The notes under the pieces are model-generated. The model had not been told where the DNA came from, ran no database searches, and was given only the letters and a program-made list of their open reading frames with translations. A program made the position numbers and the translations under genes. From SZAS-79 sp038329645 (GTDB lineage Bacteria; Pseudomonadota; Gammaproteobacteria; Burkholderiales; SG8-39), in assembly GCA_038329645.1 (NCBI GenBank), contig JBBQNG010000170.1:1-9335 (forward strand): a stretch of DNA of 9,335 nucleotides, written 5' to 3'. Below are positions 1-5,552 of this stretch, in pieces (position 1 is the first letter of the stretch; every line of letters begins with the position of its first letter).

Positions 1-1
1 T

Positions 2-154
2 AACGCGCACTTGGCGCGCAAGGGCCTGCTGCTCAAGCGAGGCAGCATCGTGGACGCCACCATCATCGCGGCGCCCAGCTCCACCAAGAACGCCGAGGGC
101 CAACGTGACCCGGAGATGCACCAGACCAAGAAGGGCAACCAATGGTCCTTCGGC
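2..154 (+). pseudogene. IS5-family transposase, internal fragment
   Basis: The frame is open from the left edge (N-A-H then LARKGLLLKRGS). It reads through the signature of IS5-type DDE transposases: IVDATIIAAPSSTKN, then a DPEMHQTKKGNQW block. The Asp in VDAT is the expected first catalytic acid of the family. Homology stops abruptly after the Phe-Gly at 149-154. In full-length relatives this is followed by a long section with the other acidic residues; here the frame runs on to 355 as unrelated, low-complexity sequence. The piece therefore lacks most of the catalytic core and is a dead remnant, at least on the right side. Its 5' part lies outside the window, so the length of the surviving N-terminus is unknown. 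It points towards the 3' end of the metal-transport operon and probably marks a rearrangement there. The family call is from remembered motifs. Confidence 0.85.
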
Positions 155-286
155 GCAGCGCCGGCGTCACCCGAGCATCACGCAGGGGCAGAGCGTGGAT
201 GGTCACCGACGCCAAACGGAAAGTCGAATGATAGACACACGGCCGCACGAGAACGGCGCCTGATGCGGCTAGTGCAAAAGCGCGGC
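155..286. other. Non-coding scar between IS5 fragment and permease gene
   Basis: This stretch follows the breakpoint of the IS5 transposase and precedes, on the opposite strand, the stop codon of the ABC permease. Neither strand carries a convincing protein. It contains one copy (198-223) of a short sequence that recurs at 5037-5061. I find no clear rho-independent terminator for the permease operon: short GC-rich inverted repeats are present but no T-run follows them. An ATPase gene, which would normally complete the transporter, is absent here. Confidence 0.6.
198..223 (+). repeat. Intergenic repeat, copy 1
   Basis: The sequence begins GATGGTCACCGACGCC and ends ACGGAAAG. It matches 5037-5061 at 22 of 26 aligned positions, with three substitutions and a one-base gap. 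Both copies are in the same orientation, and each lies in a short gap next to a gene's 3' end. Read on the minus strand, both encode the peptide FRLASVTI, which might be coincidental. Two copies in 9 kb is suggestive of a dispersed intergenic element or of a trace of a shared mobile-element end, but is not proof. Confidence 0.45.
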
Positions 287-1549
287 TTAGCGTCCGCCCC
301 GGAAGGGCCCGCGACGCCCGAACAACAGCAAAGCCGCTACGCCGATCAGCAGTAGGGGTACACCCAGTCCCCAGCGCTGCCGGGCCCGCGCTTGCACGCG
401 CAGATCCTTCAGCACCATCTGGTCGCCGGCCTGAAGTTCACTACGGGCGGCGAGGTACTGGCGCAGGCGATCCTGCTTCTCCGTAGCCATTTGCGTCGTG
501 CCCCAACGCACGTCGTGCTCGAGTGCGCGCAGGCGCGCCAGTTCAGTGCTCGCGCTTGCGATGGCCTGGACGCTGTCCTCGCGCATTTCGCGTTGGGCGG
601 CGGTGAGAAAAACCTCCTGCAACGGCGGCGCCGCATGTTCCAGCGCATCGAGCCACGGTTGGTCCATCTGCGGAAAGGCCATCAGCAAGGTGCCAACGGC
701 GGCGACAACGGCAGACAGGATTTTCACGGGCAGGAATCGCGGGGCATGGCGCAGGGCCAGCGCCAAGGCGACGCTGGCGGTGGCGGCACCGAAAGCTGCG
801 ACGATGGCCGGGCCGGTGGGAAGATCCCAGGCCCAGGACGCGCCGAGGCCGACAGCGGTTCCCGCCGCTCCTATTATCCAGGCCAGCAGCAGGCGAGTGC
901 GCACCCTGCCCGCAAAAAGCCCGGCTATGGCGGCGGGCACGATCAGGTAGGAAAAAACCAGCAGCACGCCCGCGATGCGCACCGAAGAGGTGACGACGAG
1001 CGCGAATGAACCATAAAACATCACGTCCCACAGAAAAAAGCGGCGCCGCTTCGCCGCCGCCAGGGCCGGCTCGAAAGACACTTCCAGCAGCGGCCGGCGC
1101 AGCAGCCAGTGAAGTGTGCCAAGGGCAACGTAAAGCAGCGCCAGGCTCCCCACCTCCTGCGGGCGCACGGTCAAGATCGATCCGATCAGAATTTGCTTGA
1201 TGTGTTCCGCGCCTTGGGGCGCCCGGTCCAGCGCCATCACACCCAGCGCTGCAGAGACTGCGTAGACGATCCCGATCACCGCCTCCTGCTGCAGCGCGCC
1301 TTCGTGCCGGCGGGCCAGGGCAAACAGCAGCGCGCCGCCGCCCGCGAATGCCGACGCGTACCAGTACGCGGCAGCGCTTTGCACCTCGTGGCCAGCCAGG
1401 ATGGCGACAGTGATGCCAAGCGCCGCCACCTGCGCCAGCGAAAGATCGACGAAGACGATGCCGCGCGCCAGAACGTGCAGACCGAAATACGCATGGATGC
1501 CGGTCAGCACTAGACCCGCAACGAACGGCCAGAACAGCAGCTCGAGCAT
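287..1549 (-). CDS. Metal ABC transporter permease (ABC-3/ZnuB-like) with C-terminal extension
   Basis: This 420-residue inner-membrane protein is the channel subunit of a divalent-metal importer of the ZnuB/MntB/TroC type (ABC-3 family). The first 290 residues are a run of hydrophobic helices. The typical early segment is at about 20-50 (HVLARGIVFVDLSLAQVAAL, comparable to the RRMSF..DALSHA region), and the typical late segment at about 185-212 (TSSVRIAGVLLVFSYLIVPAA). ABC-3 permeases are usually about 260-300 residues; this one carries about 125 more. Residues 295-390 are charged and helical-looking (ELARLRALEHD, EKQDRLRQYLAARSEL), and residues 394-410 form a final membrane helix ending in a basic tail. 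The ATG lies 5 bases after the stop of the binding-protein gene, so the two are surely cotranscribed. Zinc or manganese is the likely substrate, but the metal cannot be decided from sequence. No ATPase gene follows. Confidence 0.9.
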   Translation of the reverse strand: MLELLFWPFVAGLVLTGIHAYFGLHVLARGIVFVDLSLAQVAALGITVAILAGHEVQSAAAYWYASAFAGGGALLFALARRHEGALQQEAVIGIVYAVSAALGVMALDRAPQGAEHIKQILIGSILTVRPQEVGSLALLYVALGTLHWLLRRPLLEVSFEPALAAAKRRRFFLWDVMFYGSFALVVTSSVRIAGVLLVFSYLIVPAAIAGLFAGRVRTRLLLAWIIGAAGTAVGLGASWAWDLPTGPAIVAAFGAATASVALALALRHAPRFLPVKILSAVVAAVGTLLMAFPQMDQPWLDALEHAAPPLQEVFLTAAQREMREDSVQAIASASTELARLRALEHDVRWGTTQMATEKQDRLRQYLAARSELQAGDQMVLKDLRVQARARQRWGLGVPLLLIGVAALLLFGRRGPFRGGR

Positions 1550-1554
1550 CCGCG

Positions 1555-2439
1555 CTAGCTCAATGAGCCCAGCAGGCGCTGGACGTTCACCTCGAACATC
1601 GAGAGGTAATCGCTGGCAGCCGGATCTGCGCCAACCGATGGCACCAGGGTGATTGCCCGGGCGCCGCCACGTTCGGCGACCTGCTCCACCAGGGATGGGC
1701 TGGAATGCGGATCGGCGATAACCAGCCGCACCCCCGCTTGCCGCATGCGGGAAAACAGGCTGGCGAGTTCGGCAGGTGAGGGAGGAACACCCGGCGTGGG
1801 TTCGGCAGCCGCGACGATGGTCAATCCAAAACGGTCGGCGAAGTAGGCCCAGCTGTCGTGAATGACGACGACCTTGACGCCTCGGTATGGAGCAAGCGCA
1901 GCCGTCCAGCCCTTCAGCCGGGCGTTGAGCTTTCTCAAGAAATCGTCGCGGTGGGCTTCGAAGTGGGGGAGGTCGGCGGGGCGCAACTTCACCAACGCGC
2001 CGAGGATGGCCGCCGTCATCGGACGCGCATTTTCAGGGTCGAGCCAGTAGTGCGTGTTGCCGTATGCATGGACATGAGCCTGGCGTTCGGCCCGCAGGCG
2101 AGGCGTTTCAGCCTGCAGCAGGCGGACCCCGCCGGAGACGTTGAGCACCGGCGCATCCGTCTGCGCGCGGGCCAGCCACGGCTCGTGATCGAGGCCGATG
2201 CGCACCACCAGCGAGGCGCTGCGCAGGCGCGCCAGCTGCCCGGGCTTGAGCTCGATCGAGTGGGGATCCTGGTTCGGCGCGGCGATGCTCTCGACCTCGA
2301 CCAGCTCGCCGCCGACCGCCAGCACCAGCGCCTGCAGATCGGTCGTCGTAGCAACCACCCGGAGCTTTTCCGCGGCAGCGGCCTGCCCGGATGGCAAACC
2401 GAATGCAAGCGCAAGCAAAACGACGGTCAGCGCCCGCAT
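1555..2439 (-). CDS. Periplasmic metal-binding protein of ABC transporter (ZnuA/TroA-like)
   Basis: This 294-residue cluster A-I/TroA-family solute-binding protein would capture Zn2+ or Mn2+ in the periplasm and pass it to the permease encoded just downstream. Residues 1-22 look like a cleavable signal peptide (hydrophobic core, then GQAAAAEK) with no lipobox cysteine. The expected metal ligands are visible: His60 in QDPHSIELKP, His130 in GNTHYWLDP, His194 in VIHDSWAYF, and Asp277 in SDYLSMFEVN, which matches the fourth ligand position of PsaA-type proteins. The His-rich loop of zinc-specific ZnuA proteins is reduced to HVHAYGNTH, so specificity is open. Length is normal for the family. The gene starts 13 bases after the amidase stop and lacks a strong Shine-Dalgarno sequence, suggesting translational coupling within the operon. 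Confidence 0.92.
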   Translation of the reverse strand: MRALTVVLLALAFGLPSGQAAAAEKLRVVATTTDLQALVLAVGGELVEVESIAAPNQDPHSIELKPGQLARLRSASLVVRIGLDHEPWLARAQTDAPVLNVSGGVRLLQAETPRLRAERQAHVHAYGNTHYWLDPENARPMTAAILGALVKLRPADLPHFEAHRDDFLRKLNARLKGWTAALAPYRGVKVVVIHDSWAYFADRFGLTIVAAAEPTPGVPPSPAELASLFSRMRQAGVRLVIADPHSSPSLVEQVAERGGARAITLVPSVGADPAASDYLSMFEVNVQRLLGSLS

Positions 2440-2452
2440 GCAGCGTGCAGCG

Positions 2453-3529
2453 CTATTTTTTGGTGAAGACCGACTTAGGGATCATGCAGTGCACGCCCTT
2501 GCGGATGTCGACCACCTGCGACACGCGGCAGTCGCCGACCATTGACACGAGAGCATAGGCTTCGTAGCGTGTAAGCGGCACCATCGTCTGCTCGGTCAGG
2601 AAGTTCACCGCCTCGCGCGTGGCGTTGACCATCGACTTGTTCAGGTCCTCGTCAAAACCGGTGGAAATCCAATGGGTGGGCGTCTCGATGCGCGGCCATT
2701 CCAGCTTCATGTTTTTATGCACGATCGGCTGCAACACAATTTCCTTGTAGGAGCATTCGAGCGCGGTGAGGTTGACCTCGCCGTTTCCTTGGCGGCAATG
2801 CGAATCGCCGGTCCAGATCAGCCCTCCCTTGAGGAAGACCGGAATGAAAATGCGGGAGCCGGCCTGCATTTCATTGATGTCCATGTTGGAGCCGTTTTTC
2901 CAAGGGCGCAGGCTCGACACGGGGGCCATCGGGTCCTTGACGCCGCCCTTGCGTGGCGATGGGTCGTTCGGGTCGATGCCCACGGCCAGGGTTCCGGGGA
3001 AGGGCTTCAGGTCGATGGCGATCCCGGGCTTGAACTCGATCTCCATTTTCTGCAGGTCTAGCCTGTAGAACTTGAGGTAGCCCTCGGGCATCTCGGAGGC
3101 CAGCGCGCCGATGGTGGGAAATTCCTTGCCGGGTAGATTGAAGTTCACCCCGAAAGGCTTGGGCACGATCTTTAAAATGCGGATTTCCAGCACATCGCCC
3201 GGTTCGGCACCGTTGACGTAGATAGGGCCGGTCAGCGAATGCGGACCTCCTCCCGGATTGGCCTTGCGCAGGTCGATGATCTGCTCCATCGTCATGCCGG
3301 GCTGGATCTTGTCGTGCGAGTGCATCATGGTTTCTACCGAAACCGTGTCACCCGAATCGATCGTCAGCTTGGGTGGTTCTTTCGGATCGAGCCAGCCCCA
3401 CTGCACGGTGTCCAGAGTCGCCGCAAGGGTGTGGTGCTTGCCGGGCATAGGCTGCTGCGCAATAGCTGCACTGGCCGCCCATCCGACAATAAGTGCGGCG
3501 GTTGCGATCTTGAGTTTTGTGCGGATCAT
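2453..3529 (-). CDS. Exported acetamidase/formamidase-family protein
   Basis: This 358-residue protein belongs to the FmdA/AmdA acetamidase/formamidase family, which hydrolyses short amides to ammonia and a carboxylic acid. Family signatures are GSNMDINEMQAGSRIFIPV (about 213-231), GDSHCRQGNGEVNLTALE (241-258) and MVGDCRVSQVVD (330-341), in the usual order; the acidic/His-containing GDSH...QGNGE block is the presumed metal site. Residues 1-24 form a good signal peptide (basic N-terminus, hydrophobic core, AIA before QQ), so this version is probably periplasmic, whereas the classical enzymes are cytoplasmic. The ATG is supported by a GAGGG Shine-Dalgarno at a suitable distance (about 3535-3539) and by a promoter upstream. 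It is the first gene of an operon with a metal-binding protein (13-bp gap) and permease. The true substrate is uncertain: family membership does not fix which amide is cleaved. Confidence 0.88.
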   Translation of the reverse strand: MIRTKLKIATAALIVGWAASAAIAQQPMPGKHHTLAATLDTVQWGWLDPKEPPKLTIDSGDTVSVETMMHSHDKIQPGMTMEQIIDLRKANPGGGPHSLTGPIYVNGAEPGDVLEIRILKIVPKPFGVNFNLPGKEFPTIGALASEMPEGYLKFYRLDLQKMEIEFKPGIAIDLKPFPGTLAVGIDPNDPSPRKGGVKDPMAPVSSLRPWKNGSNMDINEMQAGSRIFIPVFLKGGLIWTGDSHCRQGNGEVNLTALECSYKEIVLQPIVHKNMKLEWPRIETPTHWISTGFDEDLNKSMVNATREAVNFLTEQTMVPLTRYEAYALVSMVGDCRVSQVVDIRKGVHCMIPKSVFTKK

Positions 3530-3559
3530 TCGGTCACCCTCTGCAGAAATTGTCGCCGG

Positions 3560-3588
3560 AGTATGTGGCTGACTTTTCGCAAAGTCAA
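3560..3588 (-). promoter_or_regulatory. Sigma70-like promoter for the amidase/metal-uptake operon
   Basis: On the minus strand, TTGACT (3583-3588, five of six matches to the -35 consensus) is followed by a 17-base spacer and CATACT (3560-3565, four of six matches to the -10 consensus). Transcription would start near 3553, giving a leader of about 24 bases that contains the GAGGG ribosome-binding site. This is the best promoter match I found in the window, and it sits directly upstream of the first gene of the operon. It was assigned by eye only. Confidence 0.55.
3570..3587. promoter_or_regulatory. Candidate operator: perfect inverted repeat inside the operon promoter
   Basis: TGACTTTTCGCAAAGTCA is a perfect 7-bp inverted repeat (TGACTTT/AAAGTCA) around four central bases. 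It covers most of the -35 hexamer and the upstream two thirds of the spacer of the predicted promoter, a classic place for a repressor to block RNA polymerase. The sequence does not resemble the AT-rich consensus sites I know for Zur, Fur or MntR, so the regulator, if there is one, cannot be named. No regulator gene lies next to it. Confidence 0.45.
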
Positions 3589-3600
3589 CGGAGATCGCAC

Positions 3601-3813
3601 CAGTGGCGGCCGCGATACAAGACGCACTAAGGGCGAGCGCCGCACACTGCGCGCGCCGCAGTTCCAGACGGGCGCGATCACCCTACCTAGGGAGGCTTCG
3701 CACGATGGTTCTGCATCAGCTTCCTGGCGCTTGGCTGCCGGTGGTCGGCGCCGATTGAATTTTGACCCACCCTTGGAGTGAACCCCTGCAGCTGGACCAC
3801 CAAGGCTCAAAAA
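3601..3813. other. Intergenic region with a probable insertion-sequence end
   Basis: No convincing gene is present. The minus-strand sequence beginning GGGTGGGTCAAAATTCAATC (3757-3776) resembles the non-coding ends of IS elements in high-GC proteobacteria (IS21-like in my memory). The adjacent TGAACCCCTGCAGCTGGACC, starting at 3779 on the plus strand, has the TG...CA terminal dinucleotides of IS3-family inverted repeats and lies just beyond the stop codon of the IS3 transposase remnant. It is therefore plausibly that element's right end. Without the opposite end it cannot be confirmed. The remainder (3601-3755) is GC-rich sequence of unknown origin. Confidence 0.4.
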
Positions 3814-4057
3814 CTAAGCCGCTTGCTGGACCAGTTGGTTTTCGAACTCGTTAGGGGATCGGTAGCCCAGCGCTGAATGCAGACGCTTGGCGTTGTGAAC
3901 CTCTTCAATGAACCGGGGAAACCGGTCGGCGACAATCTCCGAGGGTCTCGTAGCCGCTGATGTAGACCTCCTCGACCTTGAGCGTCTTCATGAAACTCTC
4001 GGCCTGGGCATTGTGGTGTGGATTGCCGAGCGAGCTCATTGAGCCATGTAGCCCTGC
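3814..4057 (-). pseudogene. IS3-family transposase (OrfB integrase domain), truncated and frameshifted
   Basis: Read on the minus strand from about 4051, the sequence gives HGSMSSLGNPHHNAQAESF then MKTLKVEEVYISGYETL. This is the block around the third catalytic acid (Glu of AESF) of IS3-family rve integrases. At about 3938-3944 the frame shifts by one base. The conserved C-terminus continues in the new frame as EIVADRFPRFIEEV, then NAKRLHSALGYRSPNEFE, and ends in QQAA and a TAG stop at 3814-3816. An in-frame stop lies at 4058-4060, and nothing upstream resembles the D-D part of the domain. About 80 of an expected 270-plus residues remain, so the gene is inactive. The element lies between the amidase operon promoter and the membrane-protein gene. 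Confidence 0.85.
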
Positions 4058-4280
4058 TTACTGAAGAGCGCGGCGGGGCTGCTATTGCAATTCCGTCAGC
4101 TAGCCGGCAACGGCGATCACTGGGATTTCTCCCAAGCGCGCAACCTTCGCGAGGAAGCGCCACCGCGTTTGTCCAAGCGCTCGCCGTAAGTTTGGGTGTA
4201 GAACAGGTCCTACAAGGCGAAGGCGTCGCGGCTGACACGGTCCGCGCCGTGCCCAGCACGACAGTAAAGACCTAATTCAA
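4058..4280. other. Unassigned region upstream of the membrane-protein gene
   Basis: The breakpoint of the IS3 fragment is near 4057, and from there to 4280 I recognise no gene. One plus-strand frame stays open to a TAA at 4273-4275, and another reads LLLQFRQLAGNGDHWDF and stops at about 4190; neither matches a family I know. No strong promoter for the downstream gene is evident: the best -10-like hexamer is CCTAAT at 4271-4276, with no matching -35 at normal spacing. The region may be a degraded remnant of a disrupted gene or of an IS element. Confidence 0.4.
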
Positions 4281-4283
4281 TTG

Positions 4284-4288
4284 AAGGA
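4284..4288 (+). promoter_or_regulatory. Shine-Dalgarno site that fixes the start at 4296
   Basis: AAGGA ends 7 bases before ATG 4296. A TTG at 4281 also opens this frame, but it lies just before and partly within the ribosome-binding site and has none of its own. The ATG is therefore the preferred start. Confidence 0.7.
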
Positions 4289-4295
4289 TATCCAG

Positions 4296-5015
4296 ATGCC
4301 CACCGAAATCACCGAATGGAGCGCGGCCATGATGACGTCGCTCGCCGCGGCAATGGCGCTGTTCTTCTCCGCGATACCGAAGATCTTCGGCTTCCTGATC
4401 ATCGTGATTGTCGGCTGGCTGGTCGCGTCGGCTGTCGAAAAAGGCATCGCGGCGGTGCTGCGGACAATCAAATTCAATCACCTTGCCGAGCGCTCCGGTC
4501 TGGCCGACTTCGTCGCCAAGATGGGCACCAGCACCGATTCGGCCGGCATGATCGCGCTGATCGTCAAATGGTTCATCCGACTGATCGCGCTGGTGGTGGC
4601 ATTCGATGCGCTAGGCCTGCCCGCGGTATCGGATGTGCTGCGTCAACTTCTGCTGTGGCTGCCGAATGTCATCGTGGCGCTGGTCGTGCTGGTGATCGGG
4701 GGGCTTGCCGCCAAGGCGTTGGCCAACGTAGTGCGGGCCTCGGCATCGGAGGCGGGACTGACGAACGCCGCCTTGCTCGCAAAAATCGCATCGACGGTGG
4801 TCTGGACGTTCGCGATCATCGTGGCGGTCAACCAGATCGGAATCGCAACCACCCTGGTAAACACCTTGTTCATGGCAATTGTCGGCGCCATTGCGTTGGC
4901 GCTGGGCCTCGCCTTCGGTCTCGGTGGACGTGAGACGGCCGCCGAAATCGTGCGCACCTGGTACGGCAAGGTCCGCAGCGACGGCACCAGCGAACGCCAG
5001 GATCGGCGCCCGTGA
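4296..5015 (+). CDS. Small mechanosensitive-channel-like membrane protein (conserved TM-helix repeat)
   Basis: This 239-residue inner-membrane protein has about five hydrophobic segments: roughly residues 28-47 (FGFLIIVIVGWLVASAV), 85-107, 119-143 (LPNVIVALVVLVIGGLAAKAL), 158-180 and 184-208. The motif pattern (W..A.P.IFGFLIIVIVGWLVA, LP.VI.ALVVLVIGGLAAK) is that of bacterial 'conserved TM helix' proteins, found in MscS-related channels. The last segment, AIVGAIALALGLAFGLGGRE, is rich in Gly and Ala like the pore helix TM3 of MscS. The cytoplasmic beta and alpha/beta domains of true MscS are absent; only about 25 hydrophilic residues follow. A role in osmotic or ion homeostasis is an inference from family resemblance. 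It appears to be a single-gene unit, flanked by IS debris upstream and a convergent small gene downstream. Confidence 0.8.
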   Translation: MPTEITEWSAAMMTSLAAAMALFFSAIPKIFGFLIIVIVGWLVASAVEKGIAAVLRTIKFNHLAERSGLADFVAKMGTSTDSAGMIALIVKWFIRLIALVVAFDALGLPAVSDVLRQLLLWLPNVIVALVVLVIGGLAAKALANVVRASASEAGLTNAALLAKIASTVVWTFAIIVAVNQIGIATTLVNTLFMAIVGAIALALGLAFGLGGRETAAEIVRTWYGKVRSDGTSERQDRRP

Positions 5016-5036
5016 GGCGCCCAACCTGCGTTGAAT

Positions 5037-5061
5037 GATGGTTACCGACGCAAGACGAAAG
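5037..5061 (+). repeat. Intergenic repeat, copy 2
   Basis: The sequence begins GATGGTTACCGACGCAAG and ends ACGAAAG; it is the partner of the copy at 198-223. It lies in the 55-bp gap between the stops of two convergent genes. The flanks of the two copies do not match each other beyond this core. Confidence 0.45.
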
Positions 5062-5070
5062 ACGCGCTCG

Positions 5071-5319
5071 TTACCTGCGTCGAATTTTGTCGTAAGTCGC
5101 ACCAACGACGGGGCTCGTCCCCGTATCGACCAGCCCGCGATTGATGTCCTTCAGGGCCTGGTTTCCGATGATCTGCGCTGAAGGCTCTTGCGCCGCTTGG
5201 CTGTCCGGGGATTCATCGTGCTCGTTCGGAGTGCGTGGCACCCGGATATCGTTTTCGGAAGGCACGGCCTCCCCCTTCCGGGCCCCCGCCACGCCCGGCT
5301 TGAAGGAAAGGTTGGTCAT
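5071..5319 (-). CDS. Small hypothetical protein (HDESPD motif, hydrophilic)
   Basis: This 82-residue, hydrophilic, probably disordered protein starts MTNLSFKPGVAGARKG and ends with an Arg-rich tail after SPVVGATYDK. Its centre, PNEHDESPDSQ followed by GNQALKDINRGLVDT, resembles small uncharacterised proteobacterial proteins with a (E/H)RDES-D box and a later GLVDTD-like box. I know them only as hypothetical and cannot name a Pfam family. The frame is open further upstream (to ATG 5568, 165 residues), but the sequence before Met at 5319 looks like random translation. I see no strong ribosome-binding site at any of the possible starts, so the start is uncertain. It converges on the membrane-protein gene with a 55-bp gap and is divergent from the esterase. 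Function unknown. Confidence 0.5.
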   Translation of the reverse strand: MTNLSFKPGVAGARKGEAVPSENDIRVPRTPNEHDESPDSQAAQEPSAQIIGNQALKDINRGLVDTGTSPVVGATYDKIRRR

Positions 5320-5482
5320 GCTGGCATCCGCAGTGAAAAACACAATGTCCGTCTTTTCTCCGGCGGCTCGGGTAGGAATCCTCATCCTACGCCTGTAGGA
5401 GGGCGCAACAGACTGGTGGGTCTCGGGCATGACTTGGTTCGCCGACGCGCTGTTAGCCGGGCAGTGCAAGAAGGTTCCTGCG

Positions 5483-5518
5483 GGCTCAGCCACCATCTTG
5501 GAGACAACAGTCTGAGCC
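5483..5518. repeat. Inverted repeat upstream of the esterase gene
   Basis: GGCTCAG (5483-5489) and CTGAGCC (5512-5518) are perfect 7-bp inverted arms separated by 22 bases. They bracket a weak promoter candidate for the esterase: TTGGAG at 5498-5503, an 18-base spacer and AAAAAT at 5522-5527. The arms could be two half-sites for a dimeric regulator or simply a chance repeat in GC-rich DNA. Confidence 0.3.
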
Positions 5519-5552
5519 GCGAAAAATAGTGCGCAACCCGCAGAATGTGAGC

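Noticed and set aside
392..1009. 205-residue plus-strand open frame
   Set aside because: It lies antisense within the permease gene and has a low-complexity Arg/Gly/Gln composition. No ribosome-binding site or family motif is present.
1858..2466. 202-residue plus-strand open frame
   Set aside because: It is antisense to the metal-binding protein gene; the minus strand carries signal peptide and metal-ligand motifs, so this is a shadow.
3526..3810. 94-residue minus-strand open frame upstream of the amidase
   Set aside because: It spans a putative IS end and the predicted promoter, overlaps the amidase start codon and is Arg/Pro-rich without motifs.
5016..5090. Hairpin terminator between the convergent genes
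   Set aside because: Short complementary words (GACGCA/TGCGTC) exist but the loop is over 20 bases and no good T-run follows the stem.
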